From Candidatus Bathyarchaeota archaeon (GTDB taxonomy: Archaea; Thermoproteota; Bathyarchaeia; 40CM-2-53-6): a DNA stretch of 49,849 nt. Where the stretch lies: assembly GCA_005888635.1 (NCBI GenBank), contig VBAW01000024.1, forward strand, positions 1 to 49,849, read 5' to 3'. Shown one piece after another: positions 8,380 to 16,395 of the stretch. How positions within the stretch are numbered: the first letter of the stretch is position 1; each line of letters starts with the position of its first letter. The translations under genes and the position numbers were made by a program. Under the pieces are notes generated by a model. It saw only the letters and a program-made list of their open reading frames with translations, ran no database searches and had not been told where the DNA came from.

Positions 8380-9969
8380 TCAGGAATAATCCACTGGGAC
8401 ATCAATAACACTCGGCTTACGCGAGTCGAGAGTATTATCGAGGATCGATGCCAGTTCGGAAGCTCTGCTCGGACGATAGCCCTGAGCGTTGAACGACTGG
8501 GCCAATTGGACAAAGTCTGGATTTCCAAAGTCTACTCCTGAAGCGCGGCCGAAACGGGCCAATTGTTTTCTCTTTATTGATCCGTACGCGTTGTCGTGGA
8601 ACACGACCACGGTAACGCCTATTCCTAACCGGACGGCTGTTTCTAGTTCGTGGGCTGTCATGAGGAATCCTCCATCTCCACACACCGCAACGACATTTCG
8701 ATCAGGATGGACTAGTTTGGCGGCTATGGCTCCGGGCAGTCCTATGCCCATGCTCGCGTATCCATTGGAGATGAGTACCGTGTTCGGCTCGTATGTTGGG
8801 AACAGTCGTGAGATCCAGAGCTTATGATCTCCCACATCGCTGACGAGAATATCATCCCGCTTCAAAGCCTCTCGTAGATCATGTAGAATCCGTTGCGGTT
8901 TCAGCGGATATGAGTCGTCTCGCGATTTTGCGGTGGCTTCCCCGAGAATGCTTTCCCTAACAGATTTTGCGAAATTGCCGGGTCGAGGTTTGACTTGGCC
9001 CGTCAGAATTGACAGTGTCTGACCGATATGTCCGACTAGCTGTATGCTTGGCTGATAGTTAGTGTCGATCTCAGCACTGGTGCTGTCCACGTGAATTATT
9101 GTCTTGTCATTACGGGGGTTCCAGAGTGATGGGGCGTATTCGACAAGGTCGTAGCCTACTGCGAGGATCGAGTCTGCGAGCTCGAAGGCCTTGCTAACTA
9201 GTTCTTGGGAGGGCAGTCCTATCGCGTAGAGACTCAGAGGGTTATCATCAGGCAAGGCTCCCTTGCCCATGAAAGTGTGGGCCACTGGAATCTTGGCCTC
9301 CGCTAGAAACTCGCGGAAGGGCGCTGTCGAGCGTGACCTGATGATTCCGTTTCCGGCGAGGATGAGAGGTGTCTTGGACTTGTTGATGAGTTGGGCAGCT
9401 TGTTGTATCTGACTCGTTGTAGGACGAGCTTGTTCCGGGCCAGCAATCTGAGGAATCGGCGTAGTATGGGCAGTTTCGTCAGCGATATCCTCCGGGACTT
9501 CCAGATGGCACGAGCCAGGCTTCTCTGCCTCAGCGGTCCTGAAAGCCTTCCTCACAGCTTCGGGAATCGTGTCAGCCTTGAAAATCCGAGTGTTCCATTT
9601 AGTAATTGGACGCAGAATATTCACTACATCGACGTATTGATGATACTCCTTGTGGAAATGCTCCAGGGCCGCCTGTCCTGTCACTGCTATTAGCGGAGCT
9701 CTGTCCACATTGGCATCTGCAATCCCGGTGGCGAGGTTTGTAGCACCAGGTCCCAGCGTTGCTACGCATATTCCTGGCCTACCGGTAAGACGGCCGTAGA
9801 CGCCAGCCATGAAGGCTGCGGCCTGTTCGTGTCGGACTGTGATGAGTTTGATCTTCGGGGATTGTCCCAGAGAGTCTGTGATGGCCAGGGTTTCTTCGCC
9901 CGGGACTTGAAAGACAAATTCTGTTTCTTCATTCTCAAGGCATCGAACTAGAAGGTCGGACCCTTTCAA
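8380..9969 (-). CDS. Thiamine-diphosphate enzyme, acetolactate synthase large-subunit type
   Basis: This 529-residue protein has the three ThDP-enzyme domains: an N-terminal PYR domain with the catalytic Glu48 in RHEQAAAFMAGVYGRL and LGPGATNLATG, a central FAD/DPD-like domain, and a C-terminal PP domain with the GDGGF...N diphosphate motif. The opening FQVPGEETL resembles catabolic AlsS more than biosynthetic IlvB. It would condense pyruvate to acetolactate, but related enzymes use other 2-oxo acids and no regulatory small subunit (IlvN) is nearby. The start is TTG 9969. It stands alone, divergent from the gene at 10071. Confidence 0.88.
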   Translation of the reverse strand: MKGSDLLVRCLENEETEFVFQVPGEETLAITDSLGQSPKIKLITVRHEQAAAFMAGVYGRLTGRPGICVATLGPGATNLATGIADANVDRAPLIAVTGQAALEHFHKEYHQYVDVVNILRPITKWNTRIFKADTIPEAVRKAFRTAEAEKPGSCHLEVPEDIADETAHTTPIPQIAGPEQARPTTSQIQQAAQLINKSKTPLILAGNGIIRSRSTAPFREFLAEAKIPVAHTFMGKGALPDDNPLSLYAIGLPSQELVSKAFELADSILAVGYDLVEYAPSLWNPRNDKTIIHVDSTSAEIDTNYQPSIQLVGHIGQTLSILTGQVKPRPGNFAKSVRESILGEATAKSRDDSYPLKPQRILHDLREALKRDDILVSDVGDHKLWISRLFPTYEPNTVLISNGYASMGIGLPGAIAAKLVHPDRNVVAVCGDGGFLMTAHELETAVRLGIGVTVVVFHDNAYGSIKRKQLARFGRASGVDFGNPDFVQLAQSFNAQGYRPSRASELASILDNTLDSRKPSVIDVPVDYS

Positions 9970-10070
9970 GAGACTACGAGCTCGAGCTCATCGCTCGATG
10001 ACGTCGTATTTAGAGGAACGAAGGGGGAGGACCTGAGTTCAGGTCTCACGGGTCAATGGGTTGATGGTAG

Positions 10071-10472
10071 TTGATGGGGTTGGAATTTAATTATGGTCCA
10101 AGATCTAGGGGCAAGGTCGAATTGTCTTTCAACATAGAACATCTTCTGGTGAAGAGCGTCGATGATCTGTACGAGGAATTGGGTAGGTCGCTCGTCACGC
10201 CGGATTACCCTTTGGCTGGAACAGTCACAAGGCAGAACGCAGTTCAGAGAGGCAAGTCTTTCATCTCTGGGTCCTTGGAGAAGTTGAGAGCCAAGATTTG
10301 TGTCGATTGGCATTATTGTAACAAAAGAAGCGAATACGGTGATTTTCAGTCGCTGGCCTACGCTGTCGCTCCTCTCGTCTCGAGCGTTGTAGGAGTTCCT
10401 GCGACCACCGCGATGATCGTGGCAATAATCCTCGTCAAGTCTGGATTGGAAAAACTTTGCAACTGTCCGTAG
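10071..10472 (+). CDS. Hypothetical protein with C-terminal membrane helix
   Basis: A 133-residue protein: a soluble N-terminal half with an acidic, Leu-rich helix, a Cys-containing motif ICVDWHYCNKR (about residues 81-91), a hydrophobic segment (about 98-126) and a CNC ending. The start is TTG/ATG 10071-10074. I do not know a named family, though the Cys-Val-x-Trp-x-Tyr-Cys pattern followed by a hydrophobic tail recalls small conserved bacterial proteins. It is divergent from the acetolactate-synthase-like gene, with about 100 nt between. Confidence 0.6.
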   Translation: MMGLEFNYGPRSRGKVELSFNIEHLLVKSVDDLYEELGRSLVTPDYPLAGTVTRQNAVQRGKSFISGSLEKLRAKICVDWHYCNKRSEYGDFQSLAYAVAPLVSSVVGVPATTAMIVAIILVKSGLEKLCNCP

Positions 10473-10492
10473 AAAGCCCGAAGGATGGCATG

Positions 10493-10506
10493 CCCGAATT
10501 TTCGGG
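10493..10506. repeat. Small inverted repeat downstream of the 10071 gene
   Basis: CCCGAA-TT-TTCGGG is a perfect 6-bp inverted repeat 21 nt after the stop at 10472, in the gap between two convergent genes. A run ACAAAAAATGGGGTTTTATCC follows. It probably marks a transcript end; function is inferred. Confidence 0.4.
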
Positions 10507-10586
10507 ACATAACAAAAAATGGGGTTTTATCCTATCTTCCGGCCCTGTTTTGATAGAACTGGGCTAGTATCCGTGTGTTTGTTGGA

Positions 10587-11066
10587 CTAGTTGGTCTGTA
10601 GGTGCCTGGAGGTGTTCTTGCCTTCGAGGGCGTTGACTGTGTTCATTACGACCTTGATTGTTGGTCCGATAGCTATCAGTAGGAATATCAGTGGATAGGC
10701 CCATGGGATTGTTGCGAAGTAGCTAGCTGTGATAGGCTTGGATACGTTGTAGAGGATTACCAGTGCTATCATCTGAAATAGCCAAGTGAGCAGTGGTGTA
10801 TAGTTGCGGTAGCTCTTGTAAGCATCGCCTAGAGAGGTAGCCAGTTGTGTTCCGAACTTTAGTACAATGGCGGACACGACTAGTCCGAGCGTGAACACTA
10901 CTAAAGCAGCGATAGTGAACGTGGTGGTAGGGATTAGCGCTGTGATGCCTGGGAAGCCGAGGACTGTTGCTTGTATGACGATGAGGACGATGATTCCCGC
11001 GAGTAGGCGTATGAGGGGTGGCATTATTGGTCGGAAGTCGTCCATTAGGCTTGACTGCTTTGACAT
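10587..11066 (-). CDS. Four-helix membrane protein, unknown function
   Basis: From ATG 11066 the product is about 159 residues with four predicted membrane helices (about 18-36, 44-70, 90-110 and 124-145) and short basic loops. A TATA-like ATATA at about 11089-11094 lies 24-26 nt upstream of ATG 11066, which fits a leaderless transcript and favours this start over an upstream in-frame TTG at 11084. No catalytic motif is visible. Mechanosensitive or small-conductance channels have a similar size, but I cannot support that assignment. Confidence 0.7.
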   Translation of the reverse strand: MSKQSSLMDDFRPIMPPLIRLLAGIIVLIVIQATVLGFPGITALIPTTTFTIAALVVFTLGLVVSAIVLKFGTQLATSLGDAYKSYRNYTPLLTWLFQMIALVILYNVSKPITASYFATIPWAYPLIFLLIAIGPTIKVVMNTVNALEGKNTSRHLQTN

Positions 11067-11204
11067 TATGACCGCTTTTTCCAACCAGATATACGACGGC
11101 TGAGAAGTTACCCGTGGCGGAACCGGTCATCCGAGGGTCCATGTTACACTAGCCAGTTTAGCCTCGTCCCTTTAGTGACATAGAGACAAAGAGTCGGTGA
11201 GAGA

Positions 11205-11510
11205 ATGGCAGAGTTGAAGATCTATCTCTCAGAAAGTCTGAATGAGAAGTTTAGACGGATCGCAATGAGCGTCCACGGTTATGGCCGTGGCTCCCTTAGC
11301 AAGGCGGCTGAAGAAGCCTTGACCAGATGGTGTTCCGAACACGAGCTTTCTCCGATACCTGGCAAAACAGATGGACATTCAGAAGGCACGCGAGACCAGC
11401 CGTCCTCAGGAGCTGAGTCTCATAATCCGGACGAACGCGAAAACAGGGATCAGGAAGCGAAAAGTTTTGGAGAGAACAACGCTTTGAATTCGACTGGCTC
11501 AAGCACCTAG
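11205..11510 (+). CDS. Ribbon-helix-helix-like protein with disordered tail
   Basis: The first 45 residues (AELKIYLSESLNEKFRRIA... then GYGRGSLSKAAEEALTRW) match the strand-helix-helix pattern of MetJ/Arc DNA-binding proteins, with a basic turn before the second helix. The remaining 55 residues are polar, charged and low in complexity (Ser, Gly, Glu, Asn), so probably disordered. Such proteins bind DNA as dimers, often as antitoxins or local regulators. No toxin partner is next to it. ATG 11205 is preceded by a weak GGTGAGAG. Confidence 0.7.
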   Translation: MAELKIYLSESLNEKFRRIAMSVHGYGRGSLSKAAEEALTRWCSEHELSPIPGKTDGHSEGTRDQPSSGAESHNPDERENRDQEAKSFGENNALNSTGSST

Positions 11511-11670
11511 GTCGTATGTATCCTCGAAGGTTCCGAGATGCTTCCTAAAGACTCGCGTTTGGTCTTTCGCCATTGATCAGTTCTATTCACATTTGATAGT
11601 ACTTGTTCTGATGGGTGTTCAACTCAGTAGCATTAAATCCCGTCCGACAGATTGATCTCCTTGGAAGCCT

Positions 11671-12228
11671 TTGTCTAAGGGCCCTATAGCCGTCATCCTT
11701 GCGATCATCATCATAGGTTCAATCGCAGGCTATCTCTTTTACACCAACTACGTCCAGGGAACAATGACCCTGACCATTACCGATCCAGCTCAAGCGCAGC
11801 CCGGCAATTCTCAACAATACGACCCGAGTATTACGCACATCAACGTGGCCTTCTCGCAATTCCAAGCTCACCTTGCTGGCCAAGGCGATGCTAGCGGCTG
11901 GCAGACAGTCAAGATCTCACCGCAGACAATAGACATGATCAAGGTGCTGAGCCTTTCGGAAGTACTTGGTAAAGTGCCTCTTCCCGCTGGCAAATACGAC
12001 ATTCTCCGATTCAACGTGACAGCTGTGACTGTCAGCTTCTCAGGCAAACCAGGCGTGACGTACACCGCTCCTAGTGGAAGCTTGAAAGTTCCCGTTACCA
12101 ACGGAGGCTTCCAGATAACTGCCACAAGTTCCGTGACTGTACAACTGACACTCTCTTTCAATAATAACGAGATTCTAGCAATGAACGGTCACCTAACGCC
12201 GGTCGCAACAGCCAAAGTCGTAGCATGA
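11671..12228 (+). CDS. Secreted or anchored DUF4382-domain protein
   Basis: A 185-residue protein with an N-terminal membrane or signal segment (residues 5-26) and a beta-sandwich domain of DUF4382 type: the opening GTMTLTITDPAQ, the ITHINVAFSQFQAHLAG strand pair, and PLPAGKYDILRFNVTAVTV, where the PAGxYxxLR motif is diagnostic. These are extracytoplasmic proteins of unknown role, often anchored. The start is TTG 11671, with a TATA-like ATTAAAT at about 11632-11638 upstream. No Cys lipobox is visible, so anchoring would be by the helix. Confidence 0.8.
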   Translation: MSKGPIAVILAIIIIGSIAGYLFYTNYVQGTMTLTITDPAQAQPGNSQQYDPSITHINVAFSQFQAHLAGQGDASGWQTVKISPQTIDMIKVLSLSEVLGKVPLPAGKYDILRFNVTAVTVSFSGKPGVTYTAPSGSLKVPVTNGGFQITATSSVTVQLTLSFNNNEILAMNGHLTPVATAKVVA

Positions 12229-12309
12229 CCGACTGAGGTCCGAAAGAGCCGAGCCTGTAGAGACCTCAAGTCACGCAGACTATCGATGATTAATCACACA
12301 CTCTAGGCC

Positions 12310-13158
12310 CTACGTGGCAAATGACGGTATGATGTTCTCGGCAAAATCCAAGAGTGAGCCCAAGTAGTTTGTAGCAGGAAACGGCGCAACAAAGTACTTG
12401 CTGCCGGCCTCGCTCGCGGCTTCAACGTGTTTCTGATACTCCTTTCGCTCGTACTTCGACTCGGGACTTCGCGGGAACGGGGCCATATCGGCCATTGAGA
12501 TCTTACCGGTTCTCTGTCGGCGGTGAGCTTCGTCCATGACGATCTTGCGTGACTTTGCATTGTCAACATTGGAGAAGGCGGGTATCATGCAGATGTCGGC
12601 GTACTCCCCGGCCGTTCTGAGCATTCGTGGACCGATACCGGCGAAGAGGAGGGGAGGATGGGGTTTCTGAACAGGCTTCGGCTCTAGGACTGCTCCCTTG
12701 GCGTGGTAGAATTTTCCTTTGAAGTCGACCTTTTCCTGGGTCCAGAGTTTCAGAATTAGGTCCAATCCTTCGCGGGTCTTGTCGACTCGGATCTTGTTCG
12801 AGTTCCATTCGCTGTATCCCTCAAATTCTGTCTGGGACCAGCCCGCTCCCACACCTAGAATCGTCCGGCCGTTTGAGAGTAGGTCGAGAGTAGACACGAT
12901 CTTCGCTAGCATCCCAGGAGGGCGAAAAGGAATGGGAGTTACAAGCGTCCCGAGTCTGATCTTTTCTGTCTTCGCGGCAAGATATGTCAAGGCCGTCCAA
13001 GTCTCAAAGGTAGAATCTCCACCTCGCTCTGCCCCCCACATGTAGTGGTCCGGTAGGACGAATCCCCAATATCCAAGCTGGTCAGCTTCAATTGCCACTT
13101 TCTGAATCTGATTCCAGTTGGCGAACATGTTCAGTCCGCCAGCGACGATGAACTTCAC
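12310..13158 (-). CDS. LLM-class (F420- or FMN-dependent) oxidoreductase
   Basis: A 282-residue luciferase-like monooxygenase-fold protein: the VAIEADQLGYWGFVLPDHY motif near residues 22-40, RLGTLVTPIPFRPP (about 72-85), DLLSNGRTILGVGAGW (about 92-107) and a mid-chain PHPPLLFAG segment. In archaea, members of this class usually use coenzyme F420 to reduce or oxidise small molecules; here the substrate is unknown. A single gene, convergent with the DUF4382 gene and divergent from the membrane protein at 13309. ATG 13158 is the natural start (MKFIVAGGLNM). Confidence 0.85.
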   Translation of the reverse strand: MKFIVAGGLNMFANWNQIQKVAIEADQLGYWGFVLPDHYMWGAERGGDSTFETWTALTYLAAKTEKIRLGTLVTPIPFRPPGMLAKIVSTLDLLSNGRTILGVGAGWSQTEFEGYSEWNSNKIRVDKTREGLDLILKLWTQEKVDFKGKFYHAKGAVLEPKPVQKPHPPLLFAGIGPRMLRTAGEYADICMIPAFSNVDNAKSRKIVMDEAHRRQRTGKISMADMAPFPRSPESKYERKEYQKHVEAASEAGSKYFVAPFPATNYLGSLLDFAENIIPSFAT

Positions 13159-13282
13159 AAATGATCGTTTCCGACTAGATTCGATGGATTACAAAAAGCT
13201 GACACGCCTCCATTTGAAAACCCGGCCAGTTCAGGTCTCAAGTTTCTGTCAAAGACGCTTAATATCCAACGATCAGTTGTCG

Positions 13283-13290
13283 TTTTAAGA
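13283..13290 (+). promoter_or_regulatory. TATA-like box for the leaderless TTG start at 13309
   Basis: TTTTAAGA is centred about 23-25 nt before TTG 13309, the distance expected between an archaeal TATA box and the transcription start. It therefore supports a leaderless mRNA beginning at or next to TTG. Confidence 0.5.
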
Positions 13291-13308
13291 GAGGACGTAG
13301 GGCATTCC

Positions 13309-13860
13309 TTGACCACGACGCTCCCACGAGTGAACTTCCTCGGAGTAATAGCCGGTATACTGGCTCTCGTCAGCATCCCATTGCCTTGGTGGGGAATCAC
13401 AGCCACAGGCTTCGGCAGCTCCACCTCCTCGATGTGGGGTTTCTTTGGTGGTCCCAGCCACAACCCCGATATCAACAACGCTTCAGGCTTCTCCAATACG
13501 ATCACAACTTACAGCCCAATCATTCTCGCCCTAGTGCTCCTCTCCACTGCCCTAGCGATTGCGGGAAGCTTCACACCGCGCGTCAGAATCCTCGCCGGCA
13601 GCCTTGTGACCTCTGTCGCCGCCCTAGTAGGCTACGCGGAGCTCATCGGCTACACTGCGTCTAACAATTGTCAAGGAACGGGCTGCATCACTCAGCCAAC
13701 AGGCTCAGAAACAATATTTGGAGTAACCCGCACCTGGGGCTTCCAACAAGGATTCTACATCTTCACAGCAGCAACAATCCTAGTGCTCGTAGGAATGGTA
13801 TTCCATCAAACCCTTACCAAGCATCGCTCCAAAGGAGCGACCTCCAATCAGAAAGCATGA
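13309..13860 (+). CDS. Four-helix membrane protein, unknown function
   Basis: This 183-residue protein has four membrane helices (about 10-27, 66-85, 93-115 and 147-168), an extracytoplasmic loop rich in Gly, Ser, Asn and Phe (30-62), and a second outer loop with CQGTGC (about 119-124) that could hold a disulfide. The tail is basic. It starts at TTG 13309 behind a well placed TATA box. No family recognised; the layout recalls small soil-archaeal membrane proteins of unknown role. Confidence 0.7.
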   Translation: MTTTLPRVNFLGVIAGILALVSIPLPWWGITATGFGSSTSSMWGFFGGPSHNPDINNASGFSNTITTYSPIILALVLLSTALAIAGSFTPRVRILAGSLVTSVAALVGYAELIGYTASNNCQGTGCITQPTGSETIFGVTRTWGFQQGFYIFTAATILVLVGMVFHQTLTKHRSKGATSNQKA

Positions 13861-13964
13861 TTCTTTGTTAACTGTGAACAAAACTTCCGAGGATTTTGTT
13901 TTCAGCCAAGGTTAGGACATATCTATTAGTCCCCGAGGACATATCTTATCCAAGGTCAGCTCTC

Positions 13965-14588
13965 ATGGCCGAATCTCTCACGGTGGACGGAGTTATGAAC
14001 GCGCTCCGCAACTGCTATGATCCCGAGATTCCGGTAAACATTGTAGACCTTGGGCTCGTTTATGGAGTTGCAATCGATGACGACAGCGTCAAGGTTCGGA
14101 TGACCCTGACGACAGTGGGCTGTCCCGCTCACGCTTACCTAATGCATCAGGTTCAAACGGAGATCGAGAAGATCCCTGGCGTGAAGAAGGCGGAAGTCGA
14201 GATTGTCTGGGAGCCAGCCTGGACCCCTGATAAGATGAGCCCTGAGGCCAAGAAGCGGTTGGAAGCGGCCCAAGGACCTGTAACGATAGAATTCAATCCT
14301 TCAACGTTCAAGCCCAGAAAGAAGGGACACATCGCCAAGAACCCGGACGGTAGGATAGTACTAATCAACGAGGCCAACTCTCGATACTTAGGAAGCGACG
14401 ATATCGCCAACCTCTGGGAGAGAAGCACGGGTGAAAAAACGATCGACGAGATCACAACCGAGATCGCCAGCCAGAAGAACCTCTCACCCTCTGAGATTCG
14501 AGTACAAGTCTTGGAGAGCATTACGCAACTCATAACAATCGGACTCGTACATCCAGAAGAATCCATCACTCTCCCACTCCACACCTGA
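13965..14588 (+). CDS. DUF59 (MIP18/SufT-like) domain fused to a PqqD-like domain
   Basis: From ATG 13965 the product is about 207 residues. Residues 6-95 are a DUF59 domain with DPEIPVNIVDLGLVYGV and the conserved Cys53 in TTVGCPAH; such domains help mature or carry Fe-S clusters. Residues about 115-200 look like a PqqD-type winged domain (DGRIVLINEANSRYLGSDDIANLWERSTG in fragments), the family that chaperones peptides for radical-SAM enzymes. The fusion hints at Fe-S delivery to a radical-SAM partner, but none is in the window, so this is inference. An in-frame start at 13896 exists, but ATG 13965 fits the domain edge and has a TATA-like ATATCTTA about 20 nt upstream. Confidence 0.82.
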   Translation: MAESLTVDGVMNALRNCYDPEIPVNIVDLGLVYGVAIDDDSVKVRMTLTTVGCPAHAYLMHQVQTEIEKIPGVKKAEVEIVWEPAWTPDKMSPEAKKRLEAAQGPVTIEFNPSTFKPRKKGHIAKNPDGRIVLINEANSRYLGSDDIANLWERSTGEKTIDEITTEIASQKNLSPSEIRVQVLESITQLITIGLVHPEESITLPLHT

Positions 14589-14637
14589 CCCAGATACTTC
14601 TGGATAGCCTTCTGAACATCCGTCCTGATCCTTGCGA

Positions 14638-15340
14638 ATGTACAGGCAACTAGCAAACTACTACGACGAGATCTACTACTTCAAGAACTACCAGAAAGAA
14701 GCTGGCAAAATCGACGCTCTAATCCAAAGGCATAAGAAATCCTCGGGCAACCGGCTTCTCGACGTTGCTTGCGGAACCGGGAACCACATCGAGTATCTGA
14801 AACAACACTTCAGTGTAGAAGGATTAGACTTCAGCCCTGAAATGCTGCGAATAGCTTCGCAAGAAACACCCTGAAGTGGTCTTTCACCGAGGGGACATGA
14901 CCAGTTTCAAACTGAATAATCGGTTCGACATCATTACGTGCTTATTCAGCGCCATAGGACATGTCAAGACAAAGGCTCGGATGAGAAGGGCAGTTCGAAA
15001 CATGGCTAGCCATATTCAACCGGGGGGTCTGATGATTCTTGAACCATGGATCACACCAGCCAATTTCAGGAAGGGAATTGTGGGCTTCAACTCCGTCGAT
15101 AAGCCGAATCTGGAGATCGCGCGAATTAACATCAGCAAGGTCCGCGGACCGGTCTCTGCGTTAGAATACCACTACCTTATCGTGACTCCTAGCAAGGTTC
15201 AGTATATTGTTGACAGAGAGTCGATGGGTCTCTGGACCCATGAAGAGTATCTCGACGCTTTCCGAGATGTAGGCTTAGAGGTCGTCTTTGAACGTGAGGG
15301 TCTGATGGGTCGAGGGTTGTATCTCGGAGTCAAACCCTAG
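14638..15340 (+). pseudogene. Class I SAM-dependent methyltransferase, split by a single-base frameshift
   Basis: The N-terminal part (ATG 14638 to TGA 14872-14874) carries the SAM motif LLDVACGTGNHIEYL and VEGLDFSPEMLRIA. The C-terminal part runs in another frame to 15340 (HRGDM, FDIITCLFSAIGHV, PGGLMILEPW). Removing one T at 14856-14857 (GCTTCGC) joins them as SPEMLRIARKKHPEVVFHRGDM-like text, exactly the family pattern, giving about 234 residues. The lesion is thus a one-base insertion: a young pseudogene, a sequencing error or, less likely, programmed frameshifting. The gene follows the DUF59-PqqD gene by 49 nt in the same direction. Confidence 0.85.
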
Positions 15341-15343
15341 ACC

Positions 15344-15420
15344 AACGTCGAAACTTTCTACTAATTCTACTCCGCTAAGTAGTGGCGCCTACCAATTCTA
15401 CTCATCTTAGTATCGACGTT
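15344..15420. promoter_or_regulatory. Repeat-rich leader of the AbrB gene
   Basis: Two 14-bp direct repeats, CTACTAATTCTACT (15358-15371) and CTACCAATTCTACT (15389-15402), have a 31-bp period (three helical turns). They are enclosed by an 8-bp inverted repeat, AACGTCGA (15344-15351) and TCGACGTT (15413-15420). The block lies between the methyltransferase stop and the AbrB start. It looks like an operator read by a dimeric regulator, plausibly the AbrB protein itself; a structured RNA is the alternative. Confidence 0.5.
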
Positions 15421-15458
15421 CCTAATGACAACTTTGTATAGCCTAGGGTATCGTTCTA

Positions 15459-15701
15459 ATGTCCTACCAGTCCACAGTTCTTATACCAAAGACCAACGAT
15501 TGTTGGGGCATGAGCAGTGTTCTGCAGGTCAAAATGATCAATGAAGGCGACGACCTAAAAATAGTCGTACCAAGGTCCTACTTCCAACGCTTGGGCCTGG
15601 CGAGGGGAGATACTCTCCTCGTGACGGTCGAGGAAGAAAGGACTAGGGCAAAAAGGAAGAACGGAAGGGCCCGAGTTCACCCAGTTCATAAGCACAACTA
15701 G
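15459..15701 (+). CDS. AbrB/SpoVT-type swapped-hairpin DNA-binding protein
   Basis: An 80-residue protein whose core (about residues 22-56) reads LQVKMINEGDDLKIVVPRSYFQRLGLARGDTLLVTV in fragments, the AbrB beta-hairpin pattern with the ...VPRxxxxxLGLxxGDxLxV... signature. The tail is very basic (RAKRKNGRARVHPVHKH), likely to contact nucleic acid. ATG 15459 may be too far upstream; ATG 15510 would give a minimal domain. Archaeal AbrB proteins are regulators or antitoxins; no toxin gene adjoins. The repeat block at 15344-15420 upstream may be its own operator. Confidence 0.75.
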   Translation: MSYQSTVLIPKTNDCWGMSSVLQVKMINEGDDLKIVVPRSYFQRLGLARGDTLLVTVEEERTRAKRKNGRARVHPVHKHN

Positions 15702-15846
15702 CCAGACGATCAGAAACCCTCAAAGGAGGCAGACGGTTTCTCAGGCGTCCATTCACTTCTTGTTTTAGGCTCCAAATGGGGCTAAGCCAGAGAAACAAGC
15801 CTGAAACGCGCGATCCAGCTCTTCGCTTCTGAAAGTTCGATGGAAA

Positions 15847-16371
15847 TCATAGCAGGATTCCCATTTCCACCTCATCATGATACTTTCCATCTTCCCCAAG
15901 ATAGTTCTCTCGCTTCAGACCCTCCCGCTGAAAACCCACCTTCTCATACAATCTAATCGCTCGGTGATTATCAGCAACAACAGTCAATTCGACCCGATGC
16001 ACCTTTCGTGTTCGCGCCAACGCGATGCCCTCATTCATCAAGGCCGCACCCAAGCCTGCGTTCTGAAAATCCTGATGGAGATAAATGAATAGGTCGCCAG
16101 TCCCTCGAAACCGGGCATTAGTAGCGAGAGATATCTGAAGATGCCCAACAACCTTGTGACCATCAAACGCTAGGACAATTATTCTGTTGTCCAAGTCGGA
16201 AGTCATGCGCTCAATTCTCTCACGATTGTAAGGAGGCATGCTCCACTTGAGAGTATCTTGTGAAAGATTCGCGTACATTGAGACTAGCTCCTCCTTGTCA
16301 GAAGGCTTGTAGGTACGAAGATTCACTCTTCTCCCATCCTTCAAGACAGCGTGCTTTCCCTCATCACCCAA
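15847..16371 (-). CDS. GNAT-family N-acetyltransferase (RimI/RimJ-like)
   Basis: A 174-residue single-domain GNAT protein with the acetyl-CoA loop DFQNAGLGAALMNEGI and the terminal motif NHRAIRLYEKVGFQREGLKR typical of RimI/RimJ and antibiotic-type acetyltransferases. Start TTG 16371. It is the third gene of a minus-strand run (unknown protein, RNase J, acetyltransferase) with gaps of 17 and 24 nt, so it is probably co-transcribed with the nuclease. The acceptor could be a protein N-terminus or a small amine; not resolved. Confidence 0.85.
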   Translation of the reverse strand: MGDEGKHAVLKDGRRVNLRTYKPSDKEELVSMYANLSQDTLKWSMPPYNRERIERMTSDLDNRIIVLAFDGHKVVGHLQISLATNARFRGTGDLFIYLHQDFQNAGLGAALMNEGIALARTRKVHRVELTVVADNHRAIRLYEKVGFQREGLKRENYLGEDGKYHDEVEMGILL

Positions 16372-16395
16372 TTTCGACCCAGCTCTGGTTCAGGA

